From JBBRGK01 sp036741355 (GTDB lineage Bacteria; Chloroflexota; Dehalococcoidia; CAUJGQ01), in assembly GCA_036741355.1 (NCBI GenBank), contig DAINSK010000033.1:1-38334 (forward strand): a DNA stretch of 38,334 nucleotides, in the 5' to 3' direction. This document shows, piece by piece, positions 24,680 to 32,471 of this stretch (positions are counted from its first letter, which is position 1; every line of letters begins with the position of its first letter). Below the pieces are notes generated by a model, which was given only the letters and a program-made list of their open reading frames with translations, was not told the origin of the DNA and searched no databases. The position numbers and the translations under genes were made by a program.

Positions 24680-25909
24680 ATGGTGAATGCTACCATTGCA
24701 GCCAATGGCACCGCTGGCGCATACGGCCCGCTCGCCGGGTTGCGCGTGCTCGATTTGAGCTGGGTCATCGCCGGACCGTACTGCACGAAGCTGCTCGCCG
24801 ACTACGGTGCGGACGTGATCAAGATCGAGCGGCCGGGCGGCGATCCGGCCCGCCGGACACCGCCCTTCTATCACGACCTTCCCGACCCCGAGGGCAGTCT
24901 GCTCTTCCTGTACCTCAACACCAATAAGCGCAGCGTCGTGCTCAACCTCGGCTGCGACGCGGGCCGCACGCTGTTCCTCGATCTCGCCCGCGATGCAGAT
25001 GTGGTGGTTGAGAACTTCAGCCCGGGGGTGATGGACCGGCTGGGCATCGGCTGGGAAGTGCTCAGCGAGATCAATCCACGCCTGATCCTCACCTCGATCT
25101 CGAACTTCGGCCAGACAGGTCCATACCGCGACCTGCCGGCGAGCGAACTGGTTGAGTACGCAATGAGCGGCCTAATGACGATCAGCGGCCGGCAGGATCG
25201 CGAGCCGCTCAAGCACGGCCTCTCGCAGGGCCAGTACAGCGCGGGCGTAAACGCCGCCTACATCACGGCCGCGCTCACGTACAGCCAGGCCATGGGCGCC
25301 CATGGCCAGTGGATCGATCTCTCCATCCAGGAAGCGCTCGCGTCCGAGCTGGTGCTGAACGAGCCAAACTACGCCTGGCAGGGGGTGATCCAGGGTCGCC
25401 GTCCGCCCAGCGGCGATGGACTGAACAACATCATGCCCAGCAAGGATGGCCATGTCGTGCTGCAGATGGGAGGCAGCACGAAGTGGTCCGATGTCGTCGA
25501 CCTCCTCCAGGTGCCCGAGCTGCAGGAGGAGAGATTCACCACCCCCCAGGGCCGTGCCCGCAACGCTCAGGCGCTAGACGAGCTGATCGGCATCGGACTG
25601 GCGGCGCGCACCAAGCACGAGCTGTTCGATGAGGCGGCCAGGTGCCGGATCCTGTTCGGCATCGCCCAGGACCCCGCGGACCTGGTCAACTGCCCTCAGC
25701 TCAACGCCCGCGGTTACTGGGTGAACGTCGATCACCCGACCACCGGCCCGCTTCTCTACCCCGGCGAGCCGGTGAAGATGTCGGCCACGCCCTGGCAGCA
25801 ACGCAGCCCGGCCCCGCTGCTTGGCCAGCACACCAATGAGGTCCTGGCTGAAATCGGCGTCAGCGCGGCTGAGCGCGAGCGACTGCGCAGGGACGGCGTC
25901 GTCGGTTAG
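24680..25909 (+). CDS. CaiB/BaiF family (family III) CoA-transferase, third of four
   Basis: About 409 residues from ATG 24680, four bases after the hydratase stop. Family motifs: LAGLRVLDLSWVIAGPYCTKLL (N-terminus), YGADVIKIERPGGDPARR, NTNKRSVVLNLGCDAGR (about 76-92), VVVENFSPGVMDRLGIG and SNFGQTGPYRDLP. At the place of the nucleophilic aspartate, just ahead of AGVNAAYITAAL, it reads GLSQGQYSAG with Ser/Gln and no Asp. It may use another residue, act as the partner of the fourth CoA-transferase, or bind rather than transfer CoA. It is separated by 35 bases from the fourth copy. Confidence 0.87.
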   Translation: MVNATIAANGTAGAYGPLAGLRVLDLSWVIAGPYCTKLLADYGADVIKIERPGGDPARRTPPFYHDLPDPEGSLLFLYLNTNKRSVVLNLGCDAGRTLFLDLARDADVVVENFSPGVMDRLGIGWEVLSEINPRLILTSISNFGQTGPYRDLPASELVEYAMSGLMTISGRQDREPLKHGLSQGQYSAGVNAAYITAALTYSQAMGAHGQWIDLSIQEALASELVLNEPNYAWQGVIQGRRPPSGDGLNNIMPSKDGHVVLQMGGSTKWSDVVDLLQVPELQEERFTTPQGRARNAQALDELIGIGLAARTKHELFDEAARCRILFGIAQDPADLVNCPQLNARGYWVNVDHPTTGPLLYPGEPVKMSATPWQQRSPAPLLGQHTNEVLAEIGVSAAERERLRRDGVVG

Positions 25910-25944
25910 ACTGCGACGCACGCCGTCGCGTTTGAGGGAACACC

Positions 25945-27318
25945 ATGCCGCTGCCGCTCGCAGGAATCCGCGTGATCGATACCAGTTCGGTCTTTGCTAT
26001 GCCGTACACGGCAGGGATTATGGCCGACCTCGGCGCGGAGGTGATCAAGATCGAGGCGCTTCAGCGGCTTGACCAGACGCGTAGCTCTGCCTGGGGACTG
26101 TGGCCGGACAACGATCCCGGTGAGCGGCCGTGGGACCGGGGTGGCGCCTTCTGCACACTCAACCGCGGCAAGCGCTCCCTCGTCCTCGACCTGAGCAAGG
26201 AGGAAGGACGGGCGATCTTCCGCGATCTGGTCCGCGCGAGCGATGTAGTGATCGAGAACTATACCGCCCGCGTGATGCGCGGCTGGGGGCTCGACTACGC
26301 CAAACTCAGCGCAATCAGGCCCGACATCATCCACGTCTCCAACACCGGCTATGGCCACAATAGCCCGTGGGAGAGCTATCCGGTGCAGGGTACTTCGCTT
26401 GAGCCGATGACCGGCATCTGTCACTTCTCCGGTTACATCGGCGACCGTCCCTGGAAGATCGCGCAGTCCTACCCGGACTTTCTCGCGACGTGGCATGCGC
26501 TCTTCTGCATCATGGCCGCCTTGCGGCACCGGGCGCTGACAGGCCAGGGACAGTGGATCGATGTCGGCATGTACCAGGTGAGCGTCAGTTTCCTCGGCGA
26601 GGCAATGCTCGACTATGCGGCGAACGGCCGCCTCGGCGGTCGCATCGGCAACCGCGACCAGACCGGCGCCGTGCAGGGCTGCTATCAGTGCCTCGGCGAC
26701 GAGCGCTGGCTGACCGTGACGGCCCGAGATGACGAGGAGTGGCGCAGGCTGCGGGACCTGGCCGGCACCACGGCCTGGGACGGAACCGCACCACCGGCCA
26801 CACTTGCGGAAGCGTACGCTCGCCATGATGAGGTGGACGCCGCCCTGAGCGCCTGGGCCGCGGAGCGCGAACGCGAAGAGGCCGTCGAATCGCTCCGCGC
26901 CGTCGGCCTACCGGCCGGACCGGTCGAGGACGCCCGCGACCTACTGCTTGATCCGCATTTGCAGAGCCGCGGCTTCTACCAGATGGTCGAGCACGAACCG
27001 GTGTCCGGCGTCGGCCGCCGGCCGGTGATCGGCCAGCCGTGGAAGCTGAACAAGACCCCGGTGTCAATTCGGCGACCCGCACCCCCGCTCGGCGAGGCGA
27101 ACGCGTTCATTCTGAGGGATCTGCTCGGCCTGCCCGCGGAGATATTCGCGCGGCTGGTCGCCGAAGGGCTGACCGGCGAGCTCGACGCTCCCCTCGAAAC
27201 GCCGAATCCAGTACCTCTCGCCGAGCAGCTGCGGCTGGGTCGCATCCACGGCCACGATCCGGCCTACCGCGAGCGCCTCCGCCTCGAACAGGAAGCAGGA
27301 GTGGGAACGGGCCTGTAA
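25945..27318 (+). CDS. CaiB/BaiF family (family III) CoA-transferase, fourth of four
   Basis: A 457-residue protein, longer than the others by an extended C-terminus (from about residue 385). GAGGGA precedes the ATG at 25945. Motifs: LAGIRVIDTSSVFAMPYTAG, GAEVIKIEALQRLDQTR, NRGKRSLVLDLSKEEGR, VVIENYTARVMRGWGLDYAKL and GYGHNSPWE. The likely catalytic Asp lies in SYPDFLATWHALFCIM (about residue 178) before TGQGQWIDVGMYQ. It resembles the second CoA-transferase more than the first in this region. The pairing third/fourth repeats the pairing first/second, which hints at heterodimers. About 170 bases separate it from the MmgE/PrpD gene. Confidence 0.88.
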   Translation: MPLPLAGIRVIDTSSVFAMPYTAGIMADLGAEVIKIEALQRLDQTRSSAWGLWPDNDPGERPWDRGGAFCTLNRGKRSLVLDLSKEEGRAIFRDLVRASDVVIENYTARVMRGWGLDYAKLSAIRPDIIHVSNTGYGHNSPWESYPVQGTSLEPMTGICHFSGYIGDRPWKIAQSYPDFLATWHALFCIMAALRHRALTGQGQWIDVGMYQVSVSFLGEAMLDYAANGRLGGRIGNRDQTGAVQGCYQCLGDERWLTVTARDDEEWRRLRDLAGTTAWDGTAPPATLAEAYARHDEVDAALSAWAAEREREEAVESLRAVGLPAGPVEDARDLLLDPHLQSRGFYQMVEHEPVSGVGRRPVIGQPWKLNKTPVSIRRPAPPLGEANAFILRDLLGLPAEIFARLVAEGLTGELDAPLETPNPVPLAEQLRLGRIHGHDPAYRERLRLEQEAGVGTGL

Positions 27319-27351
27319 GCGATACGCGGGTATGCACGGCCGGCGGGTGGG

Positions 27352-27367
27352 CGCTCAGTTTTGAGCG
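27352..27367 (+). terminator. short hairpin after the fourth CoA-transferase gene
   Basis: CGCTCA and TGAGCG form a perfect 6-bp stem with loop GTTT, 33 bases after the stop codon. No T-run follows, so it may attenuate or only protect the mRNA end rather than terminate. Confidence 0.3.
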
Positions 27368-27487
27368 ACACGACGGGACAGGTCGGAGAAAGCGATGAGG
27401 TGTGCATGGTAGAACCGGGAGCATCGACAAGAAATCGTTCCGGCTAACCAGTTGTTTCAGCCACGGCTGTAGAAAGAAGGGTTGATC

Positions 27488-28861
27488 GTGGGTACGACAG
27501 AGATGCTGGCGGCGTTCGTTGTGGGATGTCCCGCCAGCGCGATTCCGCAGAAAGCGCGCGACGAGACGAAGCGGGCGCTGCTCGACATGATCGGCACAAC
27601 GCTGGCGGGTAGCATTGAGCCGGCCGGCAGGCTGGTCACGGACTACGTGCGCGCGGAGTGCGGCTCCGGTGGGCGGTCGGCAGTGGTCACCGGCGGCATG
27701 CGCACTTCGGCGTCGCTCGCGGCGCTGGCCAACGGCACCATGGCACACGCCCTGGACTACGATGACGTGGGCCTGCAGATCGGCCACCCGAGCGTGGCCG
27801 TCATCCCGGCGGCGCTGGCGGTGGCCGAACAGACCGGCGCGAGCGGTAGAGAGCTGATCGACGCGATCGTGCTCGGCTTCGAGATCGCTTCGAGAATTGG
27901 TACCGGTGCCGGCCGTGACGCCTACCGCAGGGGCTACCACGGCACGTCGGTCTACGGTGTCTTCGGCGCGGCCGCGGCGGCCGGACGCCTGCTGGGGTTG
28001 ACGGTGGACCAGCTTCGCGTCGCCTTCGGGATCGCCGGCTCGGAGGCGAGTGGTCTGCGGGCAAATTTCGGCACCATGACCAAGCCGCTGCACGCCGGGA
28101 CGTGCGGACGCTCCGGCGTTATGGCGGCGACGCTGGCGAAGGCCGGGTTTGCAGCCGATCCGAACATCATCGAAACCAAGGTCGGCTATGGCGAGGCGAT
28201 CCTGGGCAAGGGCAGCTACGACTTGGGTAAGATGACGGCGGGCCTGGGCGAGAGCTTCGTGATTGAGAGCGGCGTCGACATCAAGAAGTTTCCCTGCTGC
28301 TACGGCAATCACCTGACGCTCGATGGCATTTTTGGCCTGGCAGCAGAGCACGGTCTGCGGGAGGAAGAGGTGGCGAACGTCACCGTCGATTGCCCGTCGA
28401 CCCTGCCGGATGTTTTAATCTACAGCCGGCCGGAGACCGGTCTGCAGGGCAAGTTCAGCCTCCAGTACAACGTCGCGGCGGCGCTGGTGGATGGTACGGT
28501 GACGCGGGCGTCCTTCACCGATGAGCGGGTACGAGCACCACGGATTCGGGCCGCGATCGAGAAGGTCACAGTCAATCCGGAGCGCGCGCCGGACCAGCGC
28601 GCTGTGCGGATCCAGGTAACAACCACCAGCGGCAAGGTGTATGCCCGCGAGCAGACGGTGATCAAGGGCTCGGCTAACGACCCGCTGAGTCGGGATGAGC
28701 TGCTCGCCAAGTACCGGGATAACGCGGCGCCTGGGCTGGGCAGCGCCGACATCGAGCGCACGGTCGAGATCGTCGATCAGCTCGAAATGCAGGACTCGTT
28801 GACGCCGCTGACCGAGCTTCTCGTTCAGCCGGTACGGGTTCTCGCAGGGAACCGACACTAA
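27488..28861 (+). CDS. MmgE/PrpD family protein (2-methylcitrate dehydratase-like)
   Basis: A 457-residue protein starting at GTG 27488, eight bases after AGAAGGG; a TTG at 27482 is a less likely start. Family features: ALLDMIGTTLAGS (near the N-terminus), NGTMAHALDYDDVG (about 80-93; DYDD is the conserved active-site region), GYHGTSVYGVFGAAAAAGRL, FGTMTKPLHAG and a C-terminal domain with PCCYGNHLTLDG. MmgE/PrpD proteins dehydrate 2-methylcitrate or, in related members, decarboxylate cis-aconitate or epimerise iminodisuccinate. No PrpB/PrpC methylcitrate-cycle partners are nearby, so the substrate is probably another hydroxy acid handled by this island. It lies 62 bases before the lyase gene. 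Confidence 0.9.
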   Translation: MGTTEMLAAFVVGCPASAIPQKARDETKRALLDMIGTTLAGSIEPAGRLVTDYVRAECGSGGRSAVVTGGMRTSASLAALANGTMAHALDYDDVGLQIGHPSVAVIPAALAVAEQTGASGRELIDAIVLGFEIASRIGTGAGRDAYRRGYHGTSVYGVFGAAAAAGRLLGLTVDQLRVAFGIAGSEASGLRANFGTMTKPLHAGTCGRSGVMAATLAKAGFAADPNIIETKVGYGEAILGKGSYDLGKMTAGLGESFVIESGVDIKKFPCCYGNHLTLDGIFGLAAEHGLREEEVANVTVDCPSTLPDVLIYSRPETGLQGKFSLQYNVAAALVDGTVTRASFTDERVRAPRIRAAIEKVTVNPERAPDQRAVRIQVTTTSGKVYAREQTVIKGSANDPLSRDELLAKYRDNAAPGLGSADIERTVEIVDQLEMQDSLTPLTELLVQPVRVLAGNRH

Positions 28862-28923
28862 GGCCGCACAGGCAGGAGAAGCCGGCGCTGCGCCGGATGG
28901 AAACGAGAAGGGGAGCATCAGTC

Positions 28924-30066
28924 ATGGGCTGGCCAAAGATCGAGTACAAAGAAGAGGGCATGCGAGAGGGGCTGCAGATCGAGAGCGCCGAGATCGCGGT
29001 GGACGACAAGGTGCGGCTCCTGGACGCCCTCTCCGAAACCGGGCTGAAGGCGATTGTGATCGGCTCGTTTGTGAGCCCCAAGTACACGCCGCAGATGGCA
29101 CGTATCGACGAGATCGTGCAGAAGTTTACGCCCAAGCCGGGCGTGACCTACACCGCGCTCGCCCTCAATCAGCGTGGCGTGGAGCGGGCGATGCAGTACA
29201 GCCCGCCCCTCACGATTGAGCGGCCGCGGCCGGGCCTCCACTGCCATATGTGCGACGTCTTCGTGCAGCGCAACACCAACCGCACACAGGCGCAGGAGAT
29301 CGCCACCTGGCCGAATACGGTGGCTGCCGCGAAGCAACGCAACGTCAAAGAGGCGGGCATCGGCATAAACGCCGCCTGGGGCTCCAACTTCGTCGGCGCG
29401 TTCAGCGAAGAGCAGCGGATGGAAATGCTGCGTCGCCAGCACGCCCTCTGGGACGAGGCCGGGATCAAGGTGACGGCCGTTTCGCTGGGGGACCCCATGA
29501 GTTGGAACATGCCCCATGTGGTGGAACATCAAGTGGAGACGATTCGCAAGGAGTGGCCCGAGATCAAGCACGTTAACCTGCACCTGCACAACGGCCGCGG
29601 CATGGCGCCGGTCTCGATGTACGCGGCGATGCGGGTGCTGGACGAGAGCTTCGCTCTCTCGGTGGACGGGACGATCGGCGGCATGGGCGGCTGCCCATAC
29701 TGCGGCAACGGCCGGGTGACCAACCAGGCGCCCACCGAGGACATGGTGCATATGTGGCAGGAGATGGGCATCGACCTGGGAGTCGATCTGGACAAGCTGA
29801 TCGATTGCGTCTGGATGGCGGAGGAGCTCGTGGGCCATAAGCTCTGGGGGCACGTCTCCAAGGCCGGGCCGCTACCCAGGGGTCGCAAGCTCTACCCGAT
29901 GAACCTGCCCTTCATCGAAACCGAGGAGCAGGCGCGGCATTTCAAGCTCGGACAGGCCGCCTACGGCGACGACGCCATCTCACCGTGGGGCGAGCCCATC
30001 CACTCGGCCCAGCGTGACGCGGTCGAATCGCAGCTCACCGCCGGCAGTGTCGCCGGCAACGACTGA
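28924..30066 (+). CDS. hydroxymethylglutaryl-CoA lyase-like protein (HMGL family)
   Basis: A 380-residue TIM-barrel lyase from ATG 28924 (GGGGAG upstream); typical HMG-CoA lyases have about 300 residues, so this has a C-terminal extension. Motifs: EGMREGLQIE (11-20, catalytic Arg kept, metal Asp of R-D replaced by Glu), GSFVSPKYTPQM, VSLGDPMSWNMP, HLHNGRGMAPVS (metal histidines) and GGMGGCPYCGNG (the GxGCP signature cysteine). HMGL-family enzymes cleave tertiary 3-hydroxyacyl-CoA by a retro-Claisen reaction to acetyl-CoA plus a keto acid. Here it most likely ends the pathway and takes the place of thiolase. It is the last gene of the island, 49 bases before a strong hairpin. Confidence 0.88.
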   Translation: MGWPKIEYKEEGMREGLQIESAEIAVDDKVRLLDALSETGLKAIVIGSFVSPKYTPQMARIDEIVQKFTPKPGVTYTALALNQRGVERAMQYSPPLTIERPRPGLHCHMCDVFVQRNTNRTQAQEIATWPNTVAAAKQRNVKEAGIGINAAWGSNFVGAFSEEQRMEMLRRQHALWDEAGIKVTAVSLGDPMSWNMPHVVEHQVETIRKEWPEIKHVNLHLHNGRGMAPVSMYAAMRVLDESFALSVDGTIGGMGGCPYCGNGRVTNQAPTEDMVHMWQEMGIDLGVDLDKLIDCVWMAEELVGHKLWGHVSKAGPLPRGRKLYPMNLPFIETEEQARHFKLGQAAYGDDAISPWGEPIHSAQRDAVESQLTAGSVAGND

Positions 30067-30115
30067 GCGAGCCCGCCCCCGGCCAGGACCGCTCCCCATC
30101 GGCTAAACGCTCATC

Positions 30116-30145
30116 GCCCCGCCCCCGGACATCCGGGGGCGGGGC
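30116..30145. terminator. 14-bp perfect GC hairpin at the end of the catabolic island
   Basis: GCCCCGCCCCCGGA at 30116-30129 pairs perfectly with the reverse complement at 30132-30145, with a CA spacer (a two-base loop, so the tip pairs would open). It lies 50 bases after the lyase stop. There is no T-run, but such a stable stem could stop or protect the transcript; it may also mark the edge of the mobile region. Confidence 0.5.
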
Positions 30146-30226
30146 GGTATTAACTCCGGGCCAGGGCAGCTGGCCTGGCCGGCCTGGTGCTTGCGCAGCT
30201 GCCCCCCAGCCGCAAAGACGTAGCGG

Positions 30227-30854
30227 GTGCAGCAACAACCGCCCGAGGACTGGGTTGCGATTCCCGGCGCTACCCCGCCGATCATCACCGTGTCGGAGTT
30301 CCAAGCGGCGCAGGCTATTCGTCCCCGGCCGCGGCGACCCGGCGCGGACTATCTGCTCTCTACACACTTGCGTTGCGCCGTGTGCGGCAGCGGAGTCACC
30401 GGAAGCACGCTGCGCGGTGGGCCACCGCTACTACCGCTGCCAGGGCGCCAAGAGCGCCGGCTCCCCCAAGCGCTGCACTTCACGCATGGTGAAGGCTGAC
30501 TGGCTGGAAGCCCAAATCTGGGAGTAGCTCAGTCGTGCCCTCCAGTCGCGTGGTGTGGTCGCCAAGGAACTACAGCGTCAACGGGAGCAGCCGAATCCGG
30601 ATGTGGAACAGCAACTGGCCGACGTGAAACGCCAGCTCCGAGCCTGCGCCAAGTAGCAGACCCAGCTCGTCCCCCTCTTCGAGTTCGGTGAACTCGCTGA
30701 GGAAGCAGTTCGTCGCGAAGGACAAAAGAATAAAAAGCGGAGGGTGATGTTAGAGCAGCGCCAGCAAGCCTTAGAGGGGCAGATCCGGGCCGCAGAGTGC
30801 TACCTACCACTGGACGAACATCGGCATCACTGTTCAGAAGCAACGAAATCGTGA
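30227..30854 (+). pseudogene. decayed large serine recombinase (C-terminal part)
   Basis: Three open stretches join into the C-terminal half of a large serine recombinase. The first (frame of 30227) reads QPPEDWVAIPGATPPIITVS, then YLLSTHLRCAVCGSGVTGST, the recombinase domain and start of the zinc ribbon. Near 30415-30422 the frame shifts and continues HRYYRCQGAKSAGSPKRC, then VKADWLEAQIWE (rest of the zinc ribbon). An in-frame TAG at 30525, then the coiled-coil (ALQSRGVVAKELQRQREQ), a second TAG at 30654-30656, then more coiled coil to a TGA at 30852. The catalytic N-terminal domain is missing. It is a scar of a phage or integrative element next to the island. Confidence 0.85.
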
Positions 30855-30965
30855 CGGTGCCGTTCAGTCTGGTCATGCGCCTATAGCGCGCCTACGCGCG
30901 ACACCTATTCACGGGAGATGGAGGAGCATTCGGACCCTCGTGTCCCGCCGGCTGTGGGTTCCCGC

Positions 30966-32045
30966 CTATTCGGTCGAGTGGCGGGACGTCGCGTGACGTC
31001 CCGACTCGCGTGTAGGCAGCTCCGCCTGTGACTGGTCCTGATGCCATCGCGCCCACATCGCAGACTCTCGGTCGAATGCCGCTGCGTCCACCACCCTCGG
31101 ACGCATGCGTACAACCCAATCGAGCGGCTCGGTTGCGAAGACCCAACGGTGCGCCCTCTCCGTGTGGAAGCGTCGGAGTTGGTCAGTCTGCTCACTCGTG
31201 AGGGTGAGCTTCCGCCCCGAATCCTTCCCTACCTGCACGAACAAGAGGTGACGTGGCGAGATCGGCATCATGAGGTCGACGTTCCTCCTCCCCCATCCGC
31301 CACCGAAGTCGTACTTAGTCGGCCCGCTGTAATTCAGTTTCAAGACGGGATGATCGGTGAGTGGCCACTCGCCGGCGTCCGCTGGTTCAGCGATGCTCCA
31401 TTGGTGTTCGGTCAGCACTCGGGCGCCCTCGTTAAGCAGGCCCCGCATTGATGCCAGCCAGAGTCCCCGACCGAGCGTCACGTCCGTGCGAAGAAGCGCC
31501 TGCCCGTTTGGCTCTTCTGGGCGTTCAACCGAAACGTGGAATAGGCCGGAAAAATCGTTGCCCCCTACCTGGCGTTCTAGCGCACGGCCCTCCGTTCGAG
31601 CCTGCTCGAACTGCTGGATAGCGCTTTTCATCGTGGTCTGTAAGAGCGCGGGCATTTCCTTCTCCCAGCGCTCCATTTGGGCGAAGAAACTGGCGGGCGT
31701 TCTCAAGTCCTGGAGGGCAACGAATCTTGCGAGGCTGTGCCAATCCTCCCGCTTGAGGCGGGTCCCGCTCACGACCTTATCGATGGCGTCGCTAGCCGGC
31801 TTCTCGAAGTCGGTGGCTATCCACTGCTCGAACTCATCCGCTTCCTCACCGGAGAGGAGCGACGTGTACAGGTCTCGTTGACGCGCAAGACCGCGAATCG
31901 GCGTCCTCTCCCATTCGGGGACGGCCGGATGGGAGATGAGAAGACGACGAGCGAAGAGCGTGAAACCGTCGACGGACCAACGTCGCAGCAATGCTTGAGG
32001 GACGTAATGGTTATCGTGAGTTACCGGACGCGACTTGGCGCTCAT
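30966..32045 (-). CDS. DUF4238 domain protein
   Basis: A 359-residue soluble protein. The opening THDNHYVPQALLRRWSVDG (9-27) is the DUF4238 hallmark, with family-like W and F positions, AIAFVALQ-type helices (SLARFVALQDLRTP, about 104-117) and a C-terminal half with WPLTDHPVLKLNYSG (about 227-241) and DLMMPISPRHLLF. GGAG lies 8 bases upstream of the ATG at 32045. DUF4238 proteins are often found in mobile or defence islands, but I know of no proven activity. Here it neighbours a dead serine recombinase, which supports acquisition by transfer. Base composition seems less GC-rich than in the catabolic genes by eye, not measured. Confidence 0.85.
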   Translation of the reverse strand: MSAKSRPVTHDNHYVPQALLRRWSVDGFTLFARRLLISHPAVPEWERTPIRGLARQRDLYTSLLSGEEADEFEQWIATDFEKPASDAIDKVVSGTRLKREDWHSLARFVALQDLRTPASFFAQMERWEKEMPALLQTTMKSAIQQFEQARTEGRALERQVGGNDFSGLFHVSVERPEEPNGQALLRTDVTLGRGLWLASMRGLLNEGARVLTEHQWSIAEPADAGEWPLTDHPVLKLNYSGPTKYDFGGGWGRRNVDLMMPISPRHLLFVQVGKDSGRKLTLTSEQTDQLRRFHTERAHRWVFATEPLDWVVRMRPRVVDAAAFDRESAMWARWHQDQSQAELPTRESGRHATSRHSTE

Positions 32046-32186
32046 TAAGGTTGCTCCGCACCAGTCAGACTATCGCTGACGCCTCCGGCGGATCCAGCCT
32101 GTCCGTGTTGTGGACGGAGGAGGAATCTCACTTCGTGACCCGAGGCGACGTAACACGAACCCACGGAAGCTTCGCCGTGGTCTGCC

Positions 32187-32471
32187 GTGGCTAGGTCAGC
32201 CCTTCGCGGCGTTCTCAACTTCGCGCCAAAGCGCGCCGCCCTGGTCTCGCAGATCGAGAAAGGCGTCAGGGAGCCCGCGAACCGAATCGAGATTGACCGC
32301 TTTGGTAACTGCGAGCAAGGGGAGTGCCTATTCGATCGCAATGCGGACGTGACCGAGTCGCCCGCCATCGACGAAGCTGTGCGCCAGAACACCACGCGCA
32401 TCAGCGAGCTCCCAGCATCACATCCTGGTAGTCGCCGTCGCATAACGGGGGATTGCTACACCGGCCCGTAG
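32187..32471 (+). CDS. possible gene or gene fragment of unknown function, 94 residues
   Basis: GTG at 32187 opens 94 codons to a TAG at 32469. Within 32220-32410 the codon pattern is the usual one for GC-rich coding DNA by eye: third positions mostly G/C, first positions purine-rich, second positions A/T-rich. The reading contains FAPKRAALVSQIEKGVREP and a mixed acidic part (ADVTESPAIDEAVRQNT). I recognise no family. There is no good ribosome site. A minus-strand reading of the same DNA (32417 to 32196, with one internal stop) is also partly protein-like. It is probably a remnant in the mobile scar. Confidence 0.25.
   Translation: MARSALRGVLNFAPKRAALVSQIEKGVREPANRIEIDRFGNCEQGECLFDRNADVTESPAIDEAVRQNTTRISELPASHPGSRRRITGDCYTGP
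32411..32437. repeat. 27-base exact repeat, copy 1 (partner 34417-34443)
   Basis: CCCAGCATCACATCCTGGTA plus the next seven bases are identical at both places. In the partner it codes (minus strand) for GDYQDVMLG of the S9 peptidase. Here it is in non-coding or remnant DNA. Confidence 0.85.

Noticed and set aside
30116..30145. GC palindrome as an integrase attachment or origin site
   Set aside because: It has no direct-repeat partner seen nearby and no iterons; its place 50 bases after a stop codon fits a transcript-end hairpin better.
32045..32443. Minus-strand frame of 132 codons whose stop overlaps the DUF4238 start (TAATG)
   Set aside because: The overlap looks like coupling, but the reading is Arg/Ser/Ala-rich without motifs, and the plus strand has the better codon pattern.
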